DNA of 64,000 nucleotides, from assembly GCF_029407905.1 (NCBI RefSeq), contig NC_073630.1:49377001-49441000 (forward strand). The letters run 5' to 3'. The translations under genes were made by a program, and so were the position numbers. Positions 50,306 to 61,450 of this stretch are shown here, in pieces. The DNA comes from Bubalus kerabau. Its lineage: Eukaryota > Chordata > Mammalia > Artiodactyla > Bovidae. Every line of letters begins with the position of its first letter. The stretch's first letter is position 1. A model generated the notes under the pieces. The model worked only from the letters and a program-made list of their open reading frames with translations. It did not search any database and was not told where the DNA came from.

Positions 50306-52250
50306 ATTACCGTCCTTAAAGAATGGTAGGGTAAATATGTGATTTTCTCTTCTGTAGTAGACAAGCAGAGCTCAATCTTTTGGGAACAGCTAGGAGGTGG
50401 TGACCACTCCTGACCTCCCTGGACAGAAAGCAGAGGACACTCCAACTGATTGTGAGGAAGCACAAGCTCCCAGCTCTGTACCCCATGAACTGTTCCCATG
50501 GCTCCTTGGAAGTGATGATCCATCTAAAATCATATGGTGTCGGTGTGGGGGGATACACTCACATCTGAAGTGTGCACGTACAGCAGCCTGGCAATGGAGT
50601 TGGCGGTGTATGTGAGGTGATGCTGCCAAGAAAATGGTGAGTCTGTCACAAAGAATGAGAAATTGCAGGCCATTGTCTGTTGCTGTCATATGTATTTTTT
50701 AACGCCAGGAAAAAAATAATTCCACCAATTAATTCTATTTGTGGGAACTATGGGAGCTGATGTTTTTATTTGCATTTAACCTAAGTCACTCTCGCTCAAA
50801 ACATGGCCCCATCTTTGTTCTATCCTGGCTCATGAGGGCCACTTGGTCAGTACTTGTCTAGGGAATGAATGAATGGAAGGTTGTGATACAAGTGACTTAA
50901 GTTATTCACACAGTTGCATTCCTTTATCTGTGCTACTGCACCTGCTCGGTTCCTACATCAAGAATTTTGAGCAGCCAACATCTGATCCTTGAGTCTGTTC
51001 CTGTAGCTTATCTCAGATATGAGAAATGCAATCTCATGAGGATATTCTAGAAAAGTCTATTTGTCAACAGGACGAAACAGCTCAGGCTGACAGCCGAAGA
51101 CGTGATACAAACATAGGTCCTATTGACTGGAGTTATCCAAAGCACTCCAAAGCCAGCTAGACAACCACAGCAGGATAAACTTGGGAGAAAAGGTATGTGA
51201 GGAAGTGGGAAGAGAAACATAGTCACACCAATCTGACTACTCTTCTTTCTATAGGGCCAGAGTAAAGATATGCAAATAATCTTTAATTATTATTTTTTTT
51301 ACCCTCAACTTACAACATCAAATTTTCTTCATTGTCTCAGGATTGTTAGAAACTGGGCACAATGTGTGACACCAGTCTCTCTCTAGGATTAGGCAGGCAG
51401 AGTATCTGGTTAACTATGATTGCCCCAAGTAAGAGCAGGGTGCCAGGCAGAGATGAATTTTAAGGAGGGGTGTAGGCCCTACCTTTGCAGACGACTCCCA
51501 GTTCCCACAGACGGGACAACGTAAGCTAGACGTACAGGGGCTGACAGAACGGGGGTCTGAGGTTGGTTCTGGAGATCTGCCTGCCCTGTCTGCCCCCATC
51601 CCTGTCCCACTTGCTCCTGCGCCTCAGGAAGTGGCAGGGAGAGGCGGGATGCAGGTGGCCCGTGCCTGGGGAGGCAGAGGCCCCTCAGGGCATGCTCACT
51701 GGTGTTGATGTAAGCAGACTTGGCACCAGCAGGACCCACCTGGCTGGCTGGGCACCAGCAGTGCGGCTCGAAGCGGCAAACCCAGCTTTGCGCCCCCTCT
51801 CCCCCCAGGCATGGGGCAGCTGCACGCGTTTCTGAGCTGCCACGTGGCAGCTCCCCAGCACCGCAGCCCATCAAGTCTCAAGGTTCGGGGGCTCATGATT
51901 TGGGTTTTTAATGAGCTCCCTTTCTAGGCCTCCACGGAGGATAAAATCATTTCACATTCTTTAAACGAAACTTCTGAGCTGTAAAAATAACACAAAAACA
52001 TTCTTTATTGAGAGTATTTGCTTTAAAAAGAATGTTTTGTGAAAAATGATTCATTCCTGCTCCCAATCAGCAAAACTATATTTAAACATATCCAAAATCT
52101 CATGAAACTAGTTTTCAGGTGGATGTTGTCTTCGCCATTTAGCCTACACCTTCCAACATGCATCTCCTTCTTCTGTGCACCCAACTCGGGGGCAACTCCA
52201 CCATCCCCCAGAAGACCCATGAAGACCGGGTAATAACAGATTAACACGTA
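50306..52250. other. Intron C-D stretch, unclassified
   Basis: Bases 51430-51900 are GC-rich, with long overlapping frames on both strands but no splice structure or known domain. An enhancer or cryptic promoter cannot be judged by eye. Confidence 0.4.
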
Positions 52251-52251
52251 C

Positions 52252-52502
52252 ACAGCAGCAATGACTCTCAACTGGGGGCAGTTTGGCCTCCTGGGGGACA
52301 CTTGGCAATGTCTGGAGACATTTTTGGTTGTTACACTTGAGGGGGGGCAGGGACGTGGGAGGAGACAGAGTGCCACTGATATCTAGTGGGTAGAGATCAG
52401 AAATGCAGCTAATCATCCTATAATGCACAGGACAGACCCTTCACAGCAAAGAATTATCCAGTCCTGAACATCCGCAGTGCCAAGATTAAGAAATGCTGTA
52501 TA
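52252..52502 (+). mobile_element. MER5A (hAT-Charlie) DNA transposon
   Basis: It reads caactgggggcagtttggcc, gacacttggcaatgtctgga, tatctagtgggtagagatca and ataatgcacaggacagaccc in MER5A order, ending gccaagattaagaaatgctg. Confidence 0.9.
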
Positions 52503-52684
52503 CATAACATTTACTAAGTGCCAATACTCTAAGTATAAATTCATTTAAACCAGCAAACACTACGGGAGACAGACTCCTGTTTGTCATCCCCATTTTGCAG
52601 ATGAGGAAACTAAGGCTCAGAGAAATGAAGTGGCTTGCCTAAGATCACACAGCTAGAAAGTACTAAGTTAAAATTGGAACCAGG
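52503..52684 (+). repeat. MIR SINE
   Basis: It shows catttactaagtgccaatac, ttttgcagatgaggaaacta and gcctaagatcacacagctag, a well kept MIR. Confidence 0.9.
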
Positions 52685-53027
52685 GCCTCCCCTGGTGGCT
52701 CAGTAGTAAAGAATCCACCTGACAATGCAGGAGACATGGGTTTGATCCCTGATCCAGGAAGATTCCACAAGTCCCGGAGCAGCTAAGCCTATGCACCACA
52801 ACTACTGAGCCTGCACTCTAGAGCCTGGGAGTCGCACCCACTGAAGCCTGTGTGCTCTAGAGCCCATGCTCTGCAACAAGAGGAGCCACTGCCAAGGAGA
52901 AGCCTGCACACTGCATCTAGAGAGTAGCCCCCAATCACCGCAACTAGAGAAAAGCTTGTGCAGCAACGAAGACCCAGCACAGCCAAAAATAAATATTAAT
53001 AAATAAAATTAGGGAAAAAAAATCAAT
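52685..53027 (+). repeat. CHR-2 type SINE, full length
   Basis: It is the same long SINE as 31560-31852: ctcccctggtggctcagtag, ccacaactactgagcctgca, agtcgcacccactgaagcct and aacgaagacccagcacagcc, then (AATA)n. Confidence 0.94.
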
Positions 53028-53034
53028 CCCAGTG

Positions 53035-53260
53035 TCACTTCCTCCAGGAAGCCTACCCTGAACACCCTAGACTTCTAAGTAGAACTGACCACTCCCTTTG
53101 TGCAGTTGTCAATTACTCCCATAGCTTTTATTTTTAAAAATACATTACAATTTTTCTTTGCTTTCAAGTCTGTCCTTCACAGGCAGAAACCTTGAATTAT
53201 TTTACTTAACTCTGCAGTCTAGCCAAGTAACTGAGCAGTCACTCAGCAAATATCAAATGA
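53035..53260 (+). repeat. L2 LINE 3' end
   Basis: It reads cttcctccaggaagcctacc, actccctttgtgcagttgt and cacaggcagaaaccttgaat. Confidence 0.7.
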
Positions 53261-54246
53261 ACCAAAGATGAAATATCTTTTATGGTTTGAATTCTTTCAA
53301 GATGGGGTGAGGGTGAGTCACTATCTGCAAAGAGAATCTATTCCACTGGACGCTCCCATTTTTAGAAAGTTTTTAAGCGAAGCAGAAATCAGTTTCTGCA
53401 TTGCCTTGCCTCAAGGGTCTGATCGTACGCCCAGGAACACCACAGGCTCTCACTAGTCACTAAAATAGTTCTCATCACCCTCCTTATCATTTCCTTCCCC
53501 AGGCTGCACACCTCCAGCTTCTCTCCTCTTCCCAACAGACACTGTTTCCTGATCCCTCAGAGTCTAGCAGTGTGTACTTAATTACTATGCAAACCATAAT
53601 GACAATGGACTGAAGCTGGCCACATTTGAGAAATATACACAGACTCCTGGAAGCTGCTTGAAAATACTTCAAGTCAGGGGGTCTCAAGTTCAAGTGCCCA
53701 AGGGCCCAGGCAGGTCAGATCCATGACGGAGTTAGACAGGAAGTGCTCAACTAGAGGCAGGAGGGGCTGCAGATGGACAAAACCTGTCTGTGCCAACCAC
53801 TCACCTCTGAGCTTGCTGCCACTCAGGAATTGAGGCCCAGCATCACCAGATCTTTGGATATTTTGACAAAAGCTAGAAATTTGTATTTTTATATGTTTTT
53901 AGAAACTGGTAACTAATTTTTTAAAAAATTGACAACAATGTGTATGCCAGGACAACCACATCTGGGGGTCAGGTCTGGCTGTCGGCTGTTTGTTTTTGGC
54001 CTTGGCTTTACATAAAGACTTGCTCAAGTGATTCCTAAATTTAAGTTTTTCTATTTAGTGTCACAAATGTGCACAGGTATATTGAGAATAGTGGACATAC
54101 AAGGGCAGAATTTAAATTTGAAATTAAGCTAGAACACTAGTGTTAAAAATAACTTCAAGACATAAATCACTAAAGAAGGTGAGGGAAAGCAGAAAAACAG
54201 GGACCTTTCTAACCAATGTCCAAAGACAAGGCATGGACTCAATTAC
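53261..54246. other. Intron C-D next to exon C, unclassified
   Basis: No repeat or exon is recognised. Confidence 0.5.
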
Positions 54247-54387
54247 CTGTCACCAAACTCAGCTCCAACAAGGCCTGGAACAAGCTTCGATGCTTGGCTC
54301 TCAGCTCCTTCTCCCAGGGGAAGGCTCTGCACATCGAGGGCCGTCCGTATCTGAGTTTCAGGTCCAGGTAGGAATTTCGGAGGTTGC
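54247..54387 (-). CDS. SEL1L3: SEL1L3 exon C (linker)
   Basis: The exon has 141 bases in phase 1-1. The acceptor is cctgtag|GCAACC and the donor is GACAG|gtaatt. It encodes NLRNSYLDLKLRYGRPS, then MCRAFPWEKEL, and ends SLVT plus one base. The human protein matches with a few changes (for example H/C and K/R type substitutions). Because the exon is symmetric, skipping it would keep the frame. Confidence 0.95.
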
Positions 54388-55837
54388 CTACAGGAAAGGT
54401 AAGCCCCAGGTACCGTTAGAGGGAAGGGCTTGCTCCCTAAATCCCTTCCTCTAAGATGAACCAGAAATAGGTGTCAGACTTAAGCTTACTGGATATTGGT
54501 TTGGATACATCAGGCATTTGAAATTGGCTACGATGCTTCTGCCTCGAGGTCACAGATTCAAAGCCTCGTCCAAGGGAAGTGTGCCAAAGTTGCTGATAGC
54601 TGTTGAATAATTCTACGGAATGAGCAGCTGGCCTCGGACGGGTCCCCAAGAGGCCAATATCTAGGCCATTTTGTTGGCAGTGTGAGTCAAGGAGCAAAGC
54701 CCAGGGACCCCAGGGAATCGAGGCAGCAGAAGACATTAAAAAAGTCCTCCCAATGCCACCACACAGATCAGCATGCAAGACCGGCCTTCTGACTCTGGGT
54801 ATCTCTCCTGAAATTACATCAGCTATCAAAATCAGTTTCTTTCCTGTTTGGGATATTACTATTCTATATATCTTCCCCCTCTTCTGACAGCATCATATTT
54901 TCTGGATGATTCAGCGGTGAAAGCGGCAGCTGGGGGACTAGTAGAGCCTATTCTTAAATTAAATTGCAGAAGTGCTGCCTTTCCACACGCACCTATCATC
55001 ATCTCTAATCACTTCCCAGGACCATTTTATGTGAACCCTATCAGAATGGGGTATTGTGCAAGAGGCATCTATCCCTCCATGGCCTGAAATGGGAAGTTCA
55101 GCTCTGGGGATGGTGCGATATCTTGGCGGGACTGAAATACTCAATATGCTTTTGCTGATGGCAAAGGTCCCACAGGAATTTCTCTTCCAGAAGGAACATA
55201 TGTGACTAACTCTAGTGCCACCATACCATGCAAGAAGATCTATAGCCAGAGAAATTTGTAAGTGCTAGGTCCAAGCTGGAACGTTGGAAGACGAAACAAG
55301 TTTTATAACAGGTACACCCTCCATATGAATGAAAGGATGTCCATGCAAATATGGGCAGGCATGGAAACACTCTATTTGAAATTCATTCCTTCTGTTGAAA
55401 AATTACCAATGTCTTCCAGAATGAGTCAATTCAAGGATTTAAAAAAAATAAAACCCAGCCCCTAACAACAAAGCCATTGTTCAACATTTTTGAAAGCTAA
55501 TATTCAGATATTAATGGCCCAAGACAAAAGTGCACCGATGGGGAAACATTTCTAATGATTAATTTATTTTCCAATTCATTTTTATTTTCTTAGACTGGCC
55601 TAAGATCACATTATGGATGGGAATAATATAATTTGAGGCTTAAAACACTCTCATTTATATTCTTAAACTAAATTACAGCTGCTTGAAGCTATGAGGCAGC
55701 CTTGGGTTCCTGCTGAGTGTTGGTCTTGTTGGGGTCTAGGTAGAAGGCACACTTTCATTTGCATCAATCTATGTGAGGTCATACTTGTCCCCACTGATGG
55801 AGTCACATGTGTTCTATTTCAGCCTCCTGAGGAAGAA
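54388..55837. other. Intron B-C, unclassified
   Basis: The stretch shows no transposon I recognise over nearly 1.4 kb, unusual for this window. Open frames at 54437-54829 (minus) and 54848-55087 (plus) have no known domain. It may hold conserved intronic sequence. Confidence 0.45.
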
Positions 55838-56024
55838 GCCTTCTCAGGCTCAGATGGTAAAGAATCCACCTGTAATGATGCAGACCTGGGTTCGATCCCT
55901 GGGTCAGGAAGATACCCTGGAGAAGGGAATGGCAACCCACTCCAGTATTCTTGCCTGGAGAATCCCTGGCAGGCCCCAATCCACAGAGTCACAAAAAGTC
56001 AGACATGACTGAGTGTCTAACACA
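55838..56024 (+). repeat. Bov-tA SINE
   Basis: It runs from agccttctcaggctcagatg to gtcagacatgactgagtgtc. It ends about 75 bases from the donor of exon B, in antisense orientation to the gene. Confidence 0.94.
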
Positions 56025-56099
56025 CTCACGGAAAGAAGCTAAACATGTTGATACACATGCCCAGAGCTAAAGCTTGCTCTCCTTAAGTTCAGTACTTAC

Positions 56100-56232
56100 A
56101 TGCTTCTTGTCTCCTGTCCCCCTGCTGCACCGTGGATGTGTACACAGACACTATTTCCTGAACTTCTGCACACCTTTCGTAATAGAACTTGATTTGTTGA
56201 GAAAGTTGCTTCTCAAGGAGGGGATTGAAAAT
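56100..56232 (-). CDS. SEL1L3: SEL1L3 exon B (linker, Cys-containing helix)
   Basis: The exon has 133 bases. The acceptor is ttgtag|ATTTTC and the donor is GCAT|gtaagt. It encodes 44 codons, IFNPLLEKQL to RRQEA, plus the first base of a Cys codon. The segment is charged and probably helical (EKQLSQQIKFYYERCAEVQ). It joins the lectin-like part to the repeat region. The frame is continuous with exons A and C. Confidence 0.95.
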
Positions 56233-56589
56233 CTACAAAAGGGCAAGAGAACGAAAGGAACAACACTGTCATCAAACGCCCATGGATACCTATGCTAGAT
56301 TTCCTTCTCCCAGTGATAGCCCCAAGTTGGCTTGTTTGTACACAGATCGTCCTCTCTGGATTCTCAAAAGAAGGGTGTTACTAGGAATTTAAGGGCATAC
56401 CAGCTCTGATAGCTTCCCTCTGGCTTCTTTTTGTAGCATCTTCTCATCTGCAGAGCTTCTTAAATGTTAGGATTTCCCAGAGACCAGATCTCCATGCTCT
56501 CTTCTTCCCCACTGTTGCATTCTATCCCCAGAGATCACATTCACGTCCCCAGAGTTCCCAAAAGTCACCAAGTCTAACCGTGATGCACC

Positions 56590-57262
56590 TGCTCCCTGGC
56601 AACCCTCCTCTCCTTTTCTTCAGCTTGGAAGGCTCCTGCTCAACTTCTAAGAGTTAGATCCAAGGTCATCACTTCAGGGCTGCCTCCCTAGCAGCCCACC
56701 CTCCTTCACACGAGTACCCAAGCAGATGAGCCTGCCTCAGCACTCCCAAACACCGTGCTCACGTCTGAATGAAAGCATGGACCCCATTCTTTCATGACTT
56801 AACTGTTTAAGACCCAGGCAGGGAGCTCCTCAAGACCAGAGGTCTTATCTCAACTCAGTGGTTTTCAAAATGCAGGTTGCGACCCGTTATCAGAGGGTCA
56901 TGACATTATTTCAGTGGTTTGTAACCAGCAGTGATTTTGTTTTTTATGAAGCAGAATACAAAATATCATAGTACACTGAACATAACAAGGGTATGTGTTC
57001 TTAGTAAAATTCTTCTTTCAGTTTTGTGTTTATACATTTATGTGTGTGTATGTACGTGCATATATATATGTGTAGGTACTGCATATGTATGAATATGTAT
57101 GTACTGCTCATGCTTTTAAAATGGATTTTTTTTTATTGTAGATCACCTTCAAAAAAAGTTTGAAAGTTACCACCTTAATTCATCTTGGATGCCTCAGCAT
57201 CTTGTACAGAGCCTGGCACATAGTAGGTGCTTAATAAGTACTGGTTGCACAAATGAACAAAT
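56590..57262 (+). repeat. L2 LINE 3' end, split by a hAT remnant
   Basis: The first part (56590-56855: cttggaaggctcctgctcaa, gggagctcctcaagaccaga) and the second part (57173-57262: cttgtacagagcctggcaca, tagtaggtgcttaataagta) form one L2 3' end around the element at 56856-57172. Confidence 0.85.
56856..57172 (+). mobile_element. hAT-type DNA transposon remnant
   Basis: It begins cagtggttttcaaaatgcag and ends aaagtttgaaagttaccacc, diverged inverted ends of the hAT kind, with ggttgcgacccgttatcaga inside. An AT/GT-rich microsatellite lies at about 57037-57075. Family not resolved. Confidence 0.6.
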
Positions 57263-57438
57263 GAATTTCATTTTTTTCCTCTTCTAAAGATTTCTCAGCA
57301 GGGGCTCTAGGATGATCCATGGGCGATAAGGTGCTCCATTTTTCCTAACTGATTTTACCTAGTAACTCCTGATTTTCCCAGAACAAACTCCACAAGGTCA
57401 TGGGAATGAAAAAAAAATATTCCTTTTTTCAGGTATCC

Positions 57439-58041
57439 AGCGATCTCCTTCAGTTCAGTTCAGTTCAGTTCAGTCGCTCAGTCGTGTCCGACTCTTTGCG
57501 ACCCCATGAATCGCAGCATGCCAGGCCTCCTGTCCATCACCAACTCCTGGAGTTCACTCAAACTCACGTCCATCGAGTTGGTGATGCCATCCAGCCATCT
57601 CATCTTCTGTCGTCCTCTTCTCCTCCTGCCCCCAATCCCTCCCAGCATCAGAGTCTTTTCCAATGAGTCAACTCTTCGCATGAGGTGGCCAAAGTACTGG
57701 AGTTTCAGCTTTAGCATCATTCCTTCCAAAGAGATCCCAGGGCTGATCTCCTTCAGAATGGACTGGTTGGATCTCCTTGCAGTCCAAGGGACTCTCAAGA
57801 GTCTTCTCCAATGCCACAGTTCGAAAGCATCAATTCTTCGGCACTCAGCTTTCTTCACAGTCCAACTCTCACATCTATACATGAACACTGGAAAAACCAT
57901 AGCCTTGACTAGATGGGCCTTTGTTGGCAAAGTAATGTCTCTGCTTTTCAATATGCTATCTAGATTGGTCATAACTTTTCTTCCAAGGAGTAAGTGTCTT
58001 TTAATTTCATGGCTGCAGTCACCATCTGTAGCGATCTCCTT
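57439..58041 (-). mobile_element. BovB (RTE) LINE, 5'-truncated, with target duplication
   Basis: The element (57451-58029) is bounded by agcgatctcctt at 57439-57450 and again at 58030-58041, a 12-base target duplication. The plus strand begins with the complement of the (CTGAA)n tail. BovB is the RTE-type LINE of ruminants. Only the last part of the reverse transcriptase frame and the tail are present. Confidence 0.96.
57478..57972 (-). pseudogene. BovB reverse-transcriptase C-terminal fragment
   Basis: The minus frame is open for 164 codons inside the truncated BovB. It carries the typical end of the RTE-type protein: MTNLDSILKSRDITL, the CESWTVKKAECRRIDAFELW block, WRRLLRVPWTARRSN and the RRRRGRQKMRWLDGITNSMD block. 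The endonuclease and the reverse-transcriptase catalytic core are missing, so it cannot act alone. The intact frame suggests limited age. Confidence 0.9.
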
Positions 58042-58134
58042 GCTGCTGCTGCTGCTAAGTCACTTCAGTCGTGTCCGACTCTGTGTGACCCCAGAGATGG
58101 CAGTGCACCAGGCTCCCCCGTCCCTGGGATTCTT
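58042..58134 (+). repeat. Bov-A2 fragment (first unit only)
   Basis: (TGC)n then taagtcacttcagtcgtgtc to cgtccctgggattctt. It directly abuts the target duplication of the BovB and breaks off inside the first unit. Confidence 0.9.
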
Positions 58135-58771
58135 ACAAAGCACAAAAAGCAACCAGGGTGAAGTTTCCCATGTGGGGCAGCCCTCCTCTAGCTGTTAGCC
58201 CTGCTAGAGCTGGCCTGGAGACTTGGACAATTTGATTCCATTTGTGGGTGGGTTTTGGACTTGAGAATTCAATTCTGACTACAGGGCCCTCTGTGATCTC
58301 TGCCACCGCAGTTCACCCCACCCAGTATGAGCTGAAGGCCTGTTTCTGGAGAAAGCAGTATGCAGAACCAAGAGTCTAATTTGCTGGAGTGTCTCCTCTT
58401 CTGATACTTTAAATAATAGCATATAAAAGAAGTTTTACCAAATAACTAAGCTTCTCTCCTTTCATTAGCTTAATCACTGGATAGGCAACAGCGTGATAAA
58501 AATCGACTCTATAATTAAGCTACTAGTTATTAAAACAGAGGAAGTAAATGGTTTCCATTTTATGAGTACTAAATGAACCAAACGTTAACAAAAATCTATT
58601 ATCGTGTTTGCAGGGGGGAAAAGCCTCAATATTAATTATGTTTGGTGACAGAGCCAATGCAAGGTCTGGCATGGATAAATCTTTTGTTTGCACTGGACTG
58701 AGTTCCATGTTCCTGAGCCACCCGCCCATCACCCATAAGCACCTGAATACATCTTGGTCCCCTGGGCTCAC
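58135..58771. other. Intron A-B next to exon A, unclassified
   Basis: No repeat is recognised. The minus frame of exon A is open down to 58523, probably by chance. Confidence 0.5.
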
Positions 58772-58904
58772 CTGTGCAGGGTGCAGAGCATGGAGTCGAT
58801 AGTACTTCAGGGGTCCAAAAAACCCTTCAATGCCGGCCACGTACCTGCTCCCTCCAATAATGAAGTACCCAGAGGTGTCATTATAATGAAAATCCTCACG
58901 GAAA
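58772..58904 (-). CDS. SEL1L3: SEL1L3 exon A (end of LamG/lectin-like region)
   Basis: The exon has 133 bases. The acceptor is ttctag before TTTCCG and the donor is CACAG|gtgagc. One base completes a serine codon from the upstream exon, then 44 codons follow, starting FREDFHYNDTSGYF and ending ALHPAQ. The GGSRYVAGIEGFFGP and LKYYRL stretch looks like the last strands of a concanavalin/LamG-type fold (inference from pattern). The preceding exon should end near HNQTIS in the human protein, and nothing encoding that was found up to 64000, so the upstream intron is longer than 5 kb. Confidence 0.95.
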
Positions 58905-59039
58905 CTAGAAAAGTACAAAGGATTAAGATAGCTCTGGGTTTGAACAGATTTTTTTAAAGACCCTTTCATTGACCCTCCTTGACTTAAAACCCCAAATTTC
59001 CACAAACCCTTTACTTTGAATTCGAGAAGATGAGATGAT

Positions 59040-59260
59040 GGTGGGGTCAGGCAGGCTTAGCTAAGATCCCATCTCTGCTATTTACCAGCTGTGTGACCTT
59101 GGATCAGTTGCTTAACCTCTCTGAGATTGAGGCTTCTCATTAGTAAAAATGATAATTCCTCTCTTACTGGGTTGATAAAAGGATTAGGTAGATGCAAAGA
59201 CAAAACATACAGTATCTATTAATAGCTAAGTGCCTTGCCCACCATAAATATTCAATGCAA
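59040..59260 (+). repeat. MIR SINE
   Basis: It reads ccatctctgctatttaccag, ctgtgtgaccttggatcagt and aaggattaggtagatgcaaa. Its 3' end lies in the direct repeat described at 59202-59520. Confidence 0.85.
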
Positions 59261-59520
59261 GCGAAAGAAAAAGTGGTAGTCACTCAGTCATATCCGACTC
59301 TTTGTGACCCCATGGACTGTAGCCCACCAGACTCCTCTGTCCAGGGAATTCTCCAGGCAAGAATGCTGGAGTAGGTAGTCATTCCCTTCTTCAAAGAATC
59401 TTCCTGACCCAGGGATCGAATCCCGGTCTCCTGAATTGTAGGCGGATTCTTTACTGAAAACATACAGCGTCTATTAATAGCAAAGTGCCTTGCCCACCAT
59501 AAATGTTTAATACATGCCAA
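59202..59520. repeat. About 60-bp direct repeats flanking a truncated Bov-tA
   Basis: 59202-59260 and 59457-59520 are copies, about 85-90% alike, of the stretch containing ctattaatagc and gtgccttgcccaccataaat. A reverse-oriented Bov-tA at 59271-59455 lies between them and lacks its tRNA-like start. Confidence 0.93.
59271..59455 (-). repeat. Bov-tA SINE, 5'-truncated
   Basis: The plus strand reads gtcactcagtcatatccgac at the start and stops at gtaggcggattctttac, so the usual gagccaccagggaagcc end is missing. Confidence 0.93.
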
Positions 59521-59837
59521 CTATTGATGTTGGTGAAACTGTTTAGAATCACTGGATTTATGTGTAATTGCTAATCTTAATAGAAATATTTTACTCTGAA
59601 AGAAAAAAAGAAAATTTGTTGAGTAGACAGAAGGTGAATGTGGGAAAAATAAAAACACACCCTATTAGATAAGAACCAAGGTCAAATTCAGAGTTAGGAG
59701 AAGATGGCCATAGCAAGGTCAAAGGACTTGGCCAAAGATAAGAGGTCAGCACAGATGACGTGTTGGAAGTCTACTTTGTCTTGAAAGACTCAAAGGATCA
59801 GGAAGGAAAATGGAGGAGGAAAATGGGTTGACATGAA

Positions 59838-60285
59838 TAAAATGCACAAAGCTGTTCTTGGCAGCATTGTTTACATCCACCAAAGACTGGAAAAGTCCAG
59901 GTGTCTGTCAGTGAGGACTGGTACCCACACCATTCAGTGGGTCTTAGGCATGAGCTCTTTTATTACATGGTTTAAAAAAGAACAAAAAGCTCTGGAGAAA
60001 TATCTAAAATACACTAAGTGAAAAAGATGAAAATGTAAGAGCAGAGCAATACATACACATTTTATCCAAGGAAGAGAAGAAAGGACTTTTTTGTATCTGC
60101 ATTTACAAAAACTCTGGAGAGAGATATATATATGTAAGAAACTAATAAAAATATTTCCCCCTGGCATGAGGGTTAAGGGATGGAGTGGATGGGAGAAGAG
60201 ATAGAAGCAAAACATCTAATTATAGAACTTTTTGCATAGATTTGGTTTTTCTACCACGTGCATTTACTACCAATTGAGAAAGTAA
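59838..60285 (+). repeat. L1M 3' region
   Basis: It reads cattgtttacatccaccaaa, gactggaaaagtccaggtgt, gagcagagcaatacatacac and later agaactttttgcatag. This is the old L1 ORF2-end and 3' UTR pattern. Confidence 0.7.
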
Positions 60286-61090
60286 AATAGGTGTGGGTGG
60301 ACAAGGGGCCATAGGAGCATATGTGAACAGCAAGGGAGGGTCAAGACAGGCATCAGGTGAGAAGCCAGGCAGAGACAAAAGAGCCAGGGAGCGCCGAGGG
60401 CAGATGGCAGCAGAAGGGAAGGGCACAGCTCGTCAGGCAGGCTGCCAGGAGCAAGGGGCCAGGGTGAAGCAGACAGGACAGAGCGGCCACCAGTGGTTGG
60501 GGCAGAAGCCAGGCAACCTGAGGTCATCCCAGGAGAGAGGATGGGTTGACTGTCAGCCAGAAACCTGACCCCTGAGCAGGTACTCCTGGCTGGAAGGAAG
60601 ACACAAAGGTGAAGAAATGGGCACCAGCAGCATCACCCTATGGCGGCCGGAGGGAACACTTAGAAATCAGCTTTCTGCAAAGGCAACTGATGCCGAAAAG
60701 AAATGCTTTATTGCCTGCTATTTCTTTTTACAGAATCGTAGTCTTGAAGGGCTCTGGGAAGACGATGGTCTCTTCTTCTTCTTCTTCTTCTTTTTTTTTA
60801 AAGGCAGGACCACAAAGTTATTATCTCTGAGAGTGGTGAATTGATTCTGCTTCTTAAGACCTGTGAAAGATTTGAACACTCCAACTACCCTCATGAGGAG
60901 GTAATACCAGCACTTGGTGGACACGAAGCAACACTTTGGAAGTAGAAGCTCTCATGACAGAACTCTGCTTAACCAACTCACCAGCTCACCTCGTGGCCCA
61001 TCCCTCAACATAATGGATACTAGCCAGCTGAGGTTACTCTCTGGAACCCTCGTATTCTCATTTTTAAATGAAGACAATATTAGTACCTAT
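60286..61090. other. Upstream intron stretch, unclassified
   Basis: There is a purine-rich GC stretch at 60290-60600 and a (TTC)n plus T-run at 60770-60799. No exon of SEL1L3 was found here. Confidence 0.5.
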
Positions 61091-61092
61091 CT

Positions 61093-61290
61093 ACAGGTGG
61101 CACTAGTGGTAAAGAATGTGCCAATGCAGGAGACATAGGAGATGTGGGTTCAGTGTTGGGTCAGGAAGATCCCCTGGAGGAAGGCATGGCAACCCTCGCC
61201 AGTGTTCTTACCTGGAGAATCCCCATGGACACAGGAGCCTGGCGGGCTACAGTCCATAGAGTTGCACAGAGTCAGACACAACTGAAGTGA
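61093..61290 (+). repeat. Bov-tA SINE, diverged
   Basis: It runs from ggtggcactagtggtaaaga to gagtcagacacaactgaagt. The head is shortened. Confidence 0.92.
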
Positions 61291-61450
61291 CTTGGCATGC
61301 ACACACACACAAGGTCACTGGGAGAAATTAGCACTTAAACAAAGCATTTATAACGATGCCTGGAACATAGTAGGCACCATAACTATTAACTACAGTTATT
61401 ATTATTAACTTAGTCCACTCTACTACTTTTGCTGCCATTTGTTGAGCTGT

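Noticed and set aside
51430..51900. GC-rich stretch with overlapping frames on both strands, considered as a CpG island or hidden gene
   Set aside because: CpG is only scattered, there is no splice structure and no recognisable protein. The frames are what GC-rich sequence gives by chance.
54848..55087. Plus-strand frame of 79 codons in the repeat-free intron, considered as a small gene
   Set aside because: It has no recognisable domain, promoter or splice partners. It was kept only as part of the unclassified intron.
57451..57478. Short regular repeats (TTCAG)n, (TGGA)n and (CCATCCT)n considered as CRISPR-like arrays
   Set aside because: The units are directly adjacent without spacers and lie in a mammalian intron. 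They are a LINE tail and simple repeats.
57506..58198. Plus-strand open frame of 230 codons
   Set aside because: It is the antisense of the BovB element and runs into the Bov-A2 fragment. The real frame of BovB is on the minus strand.
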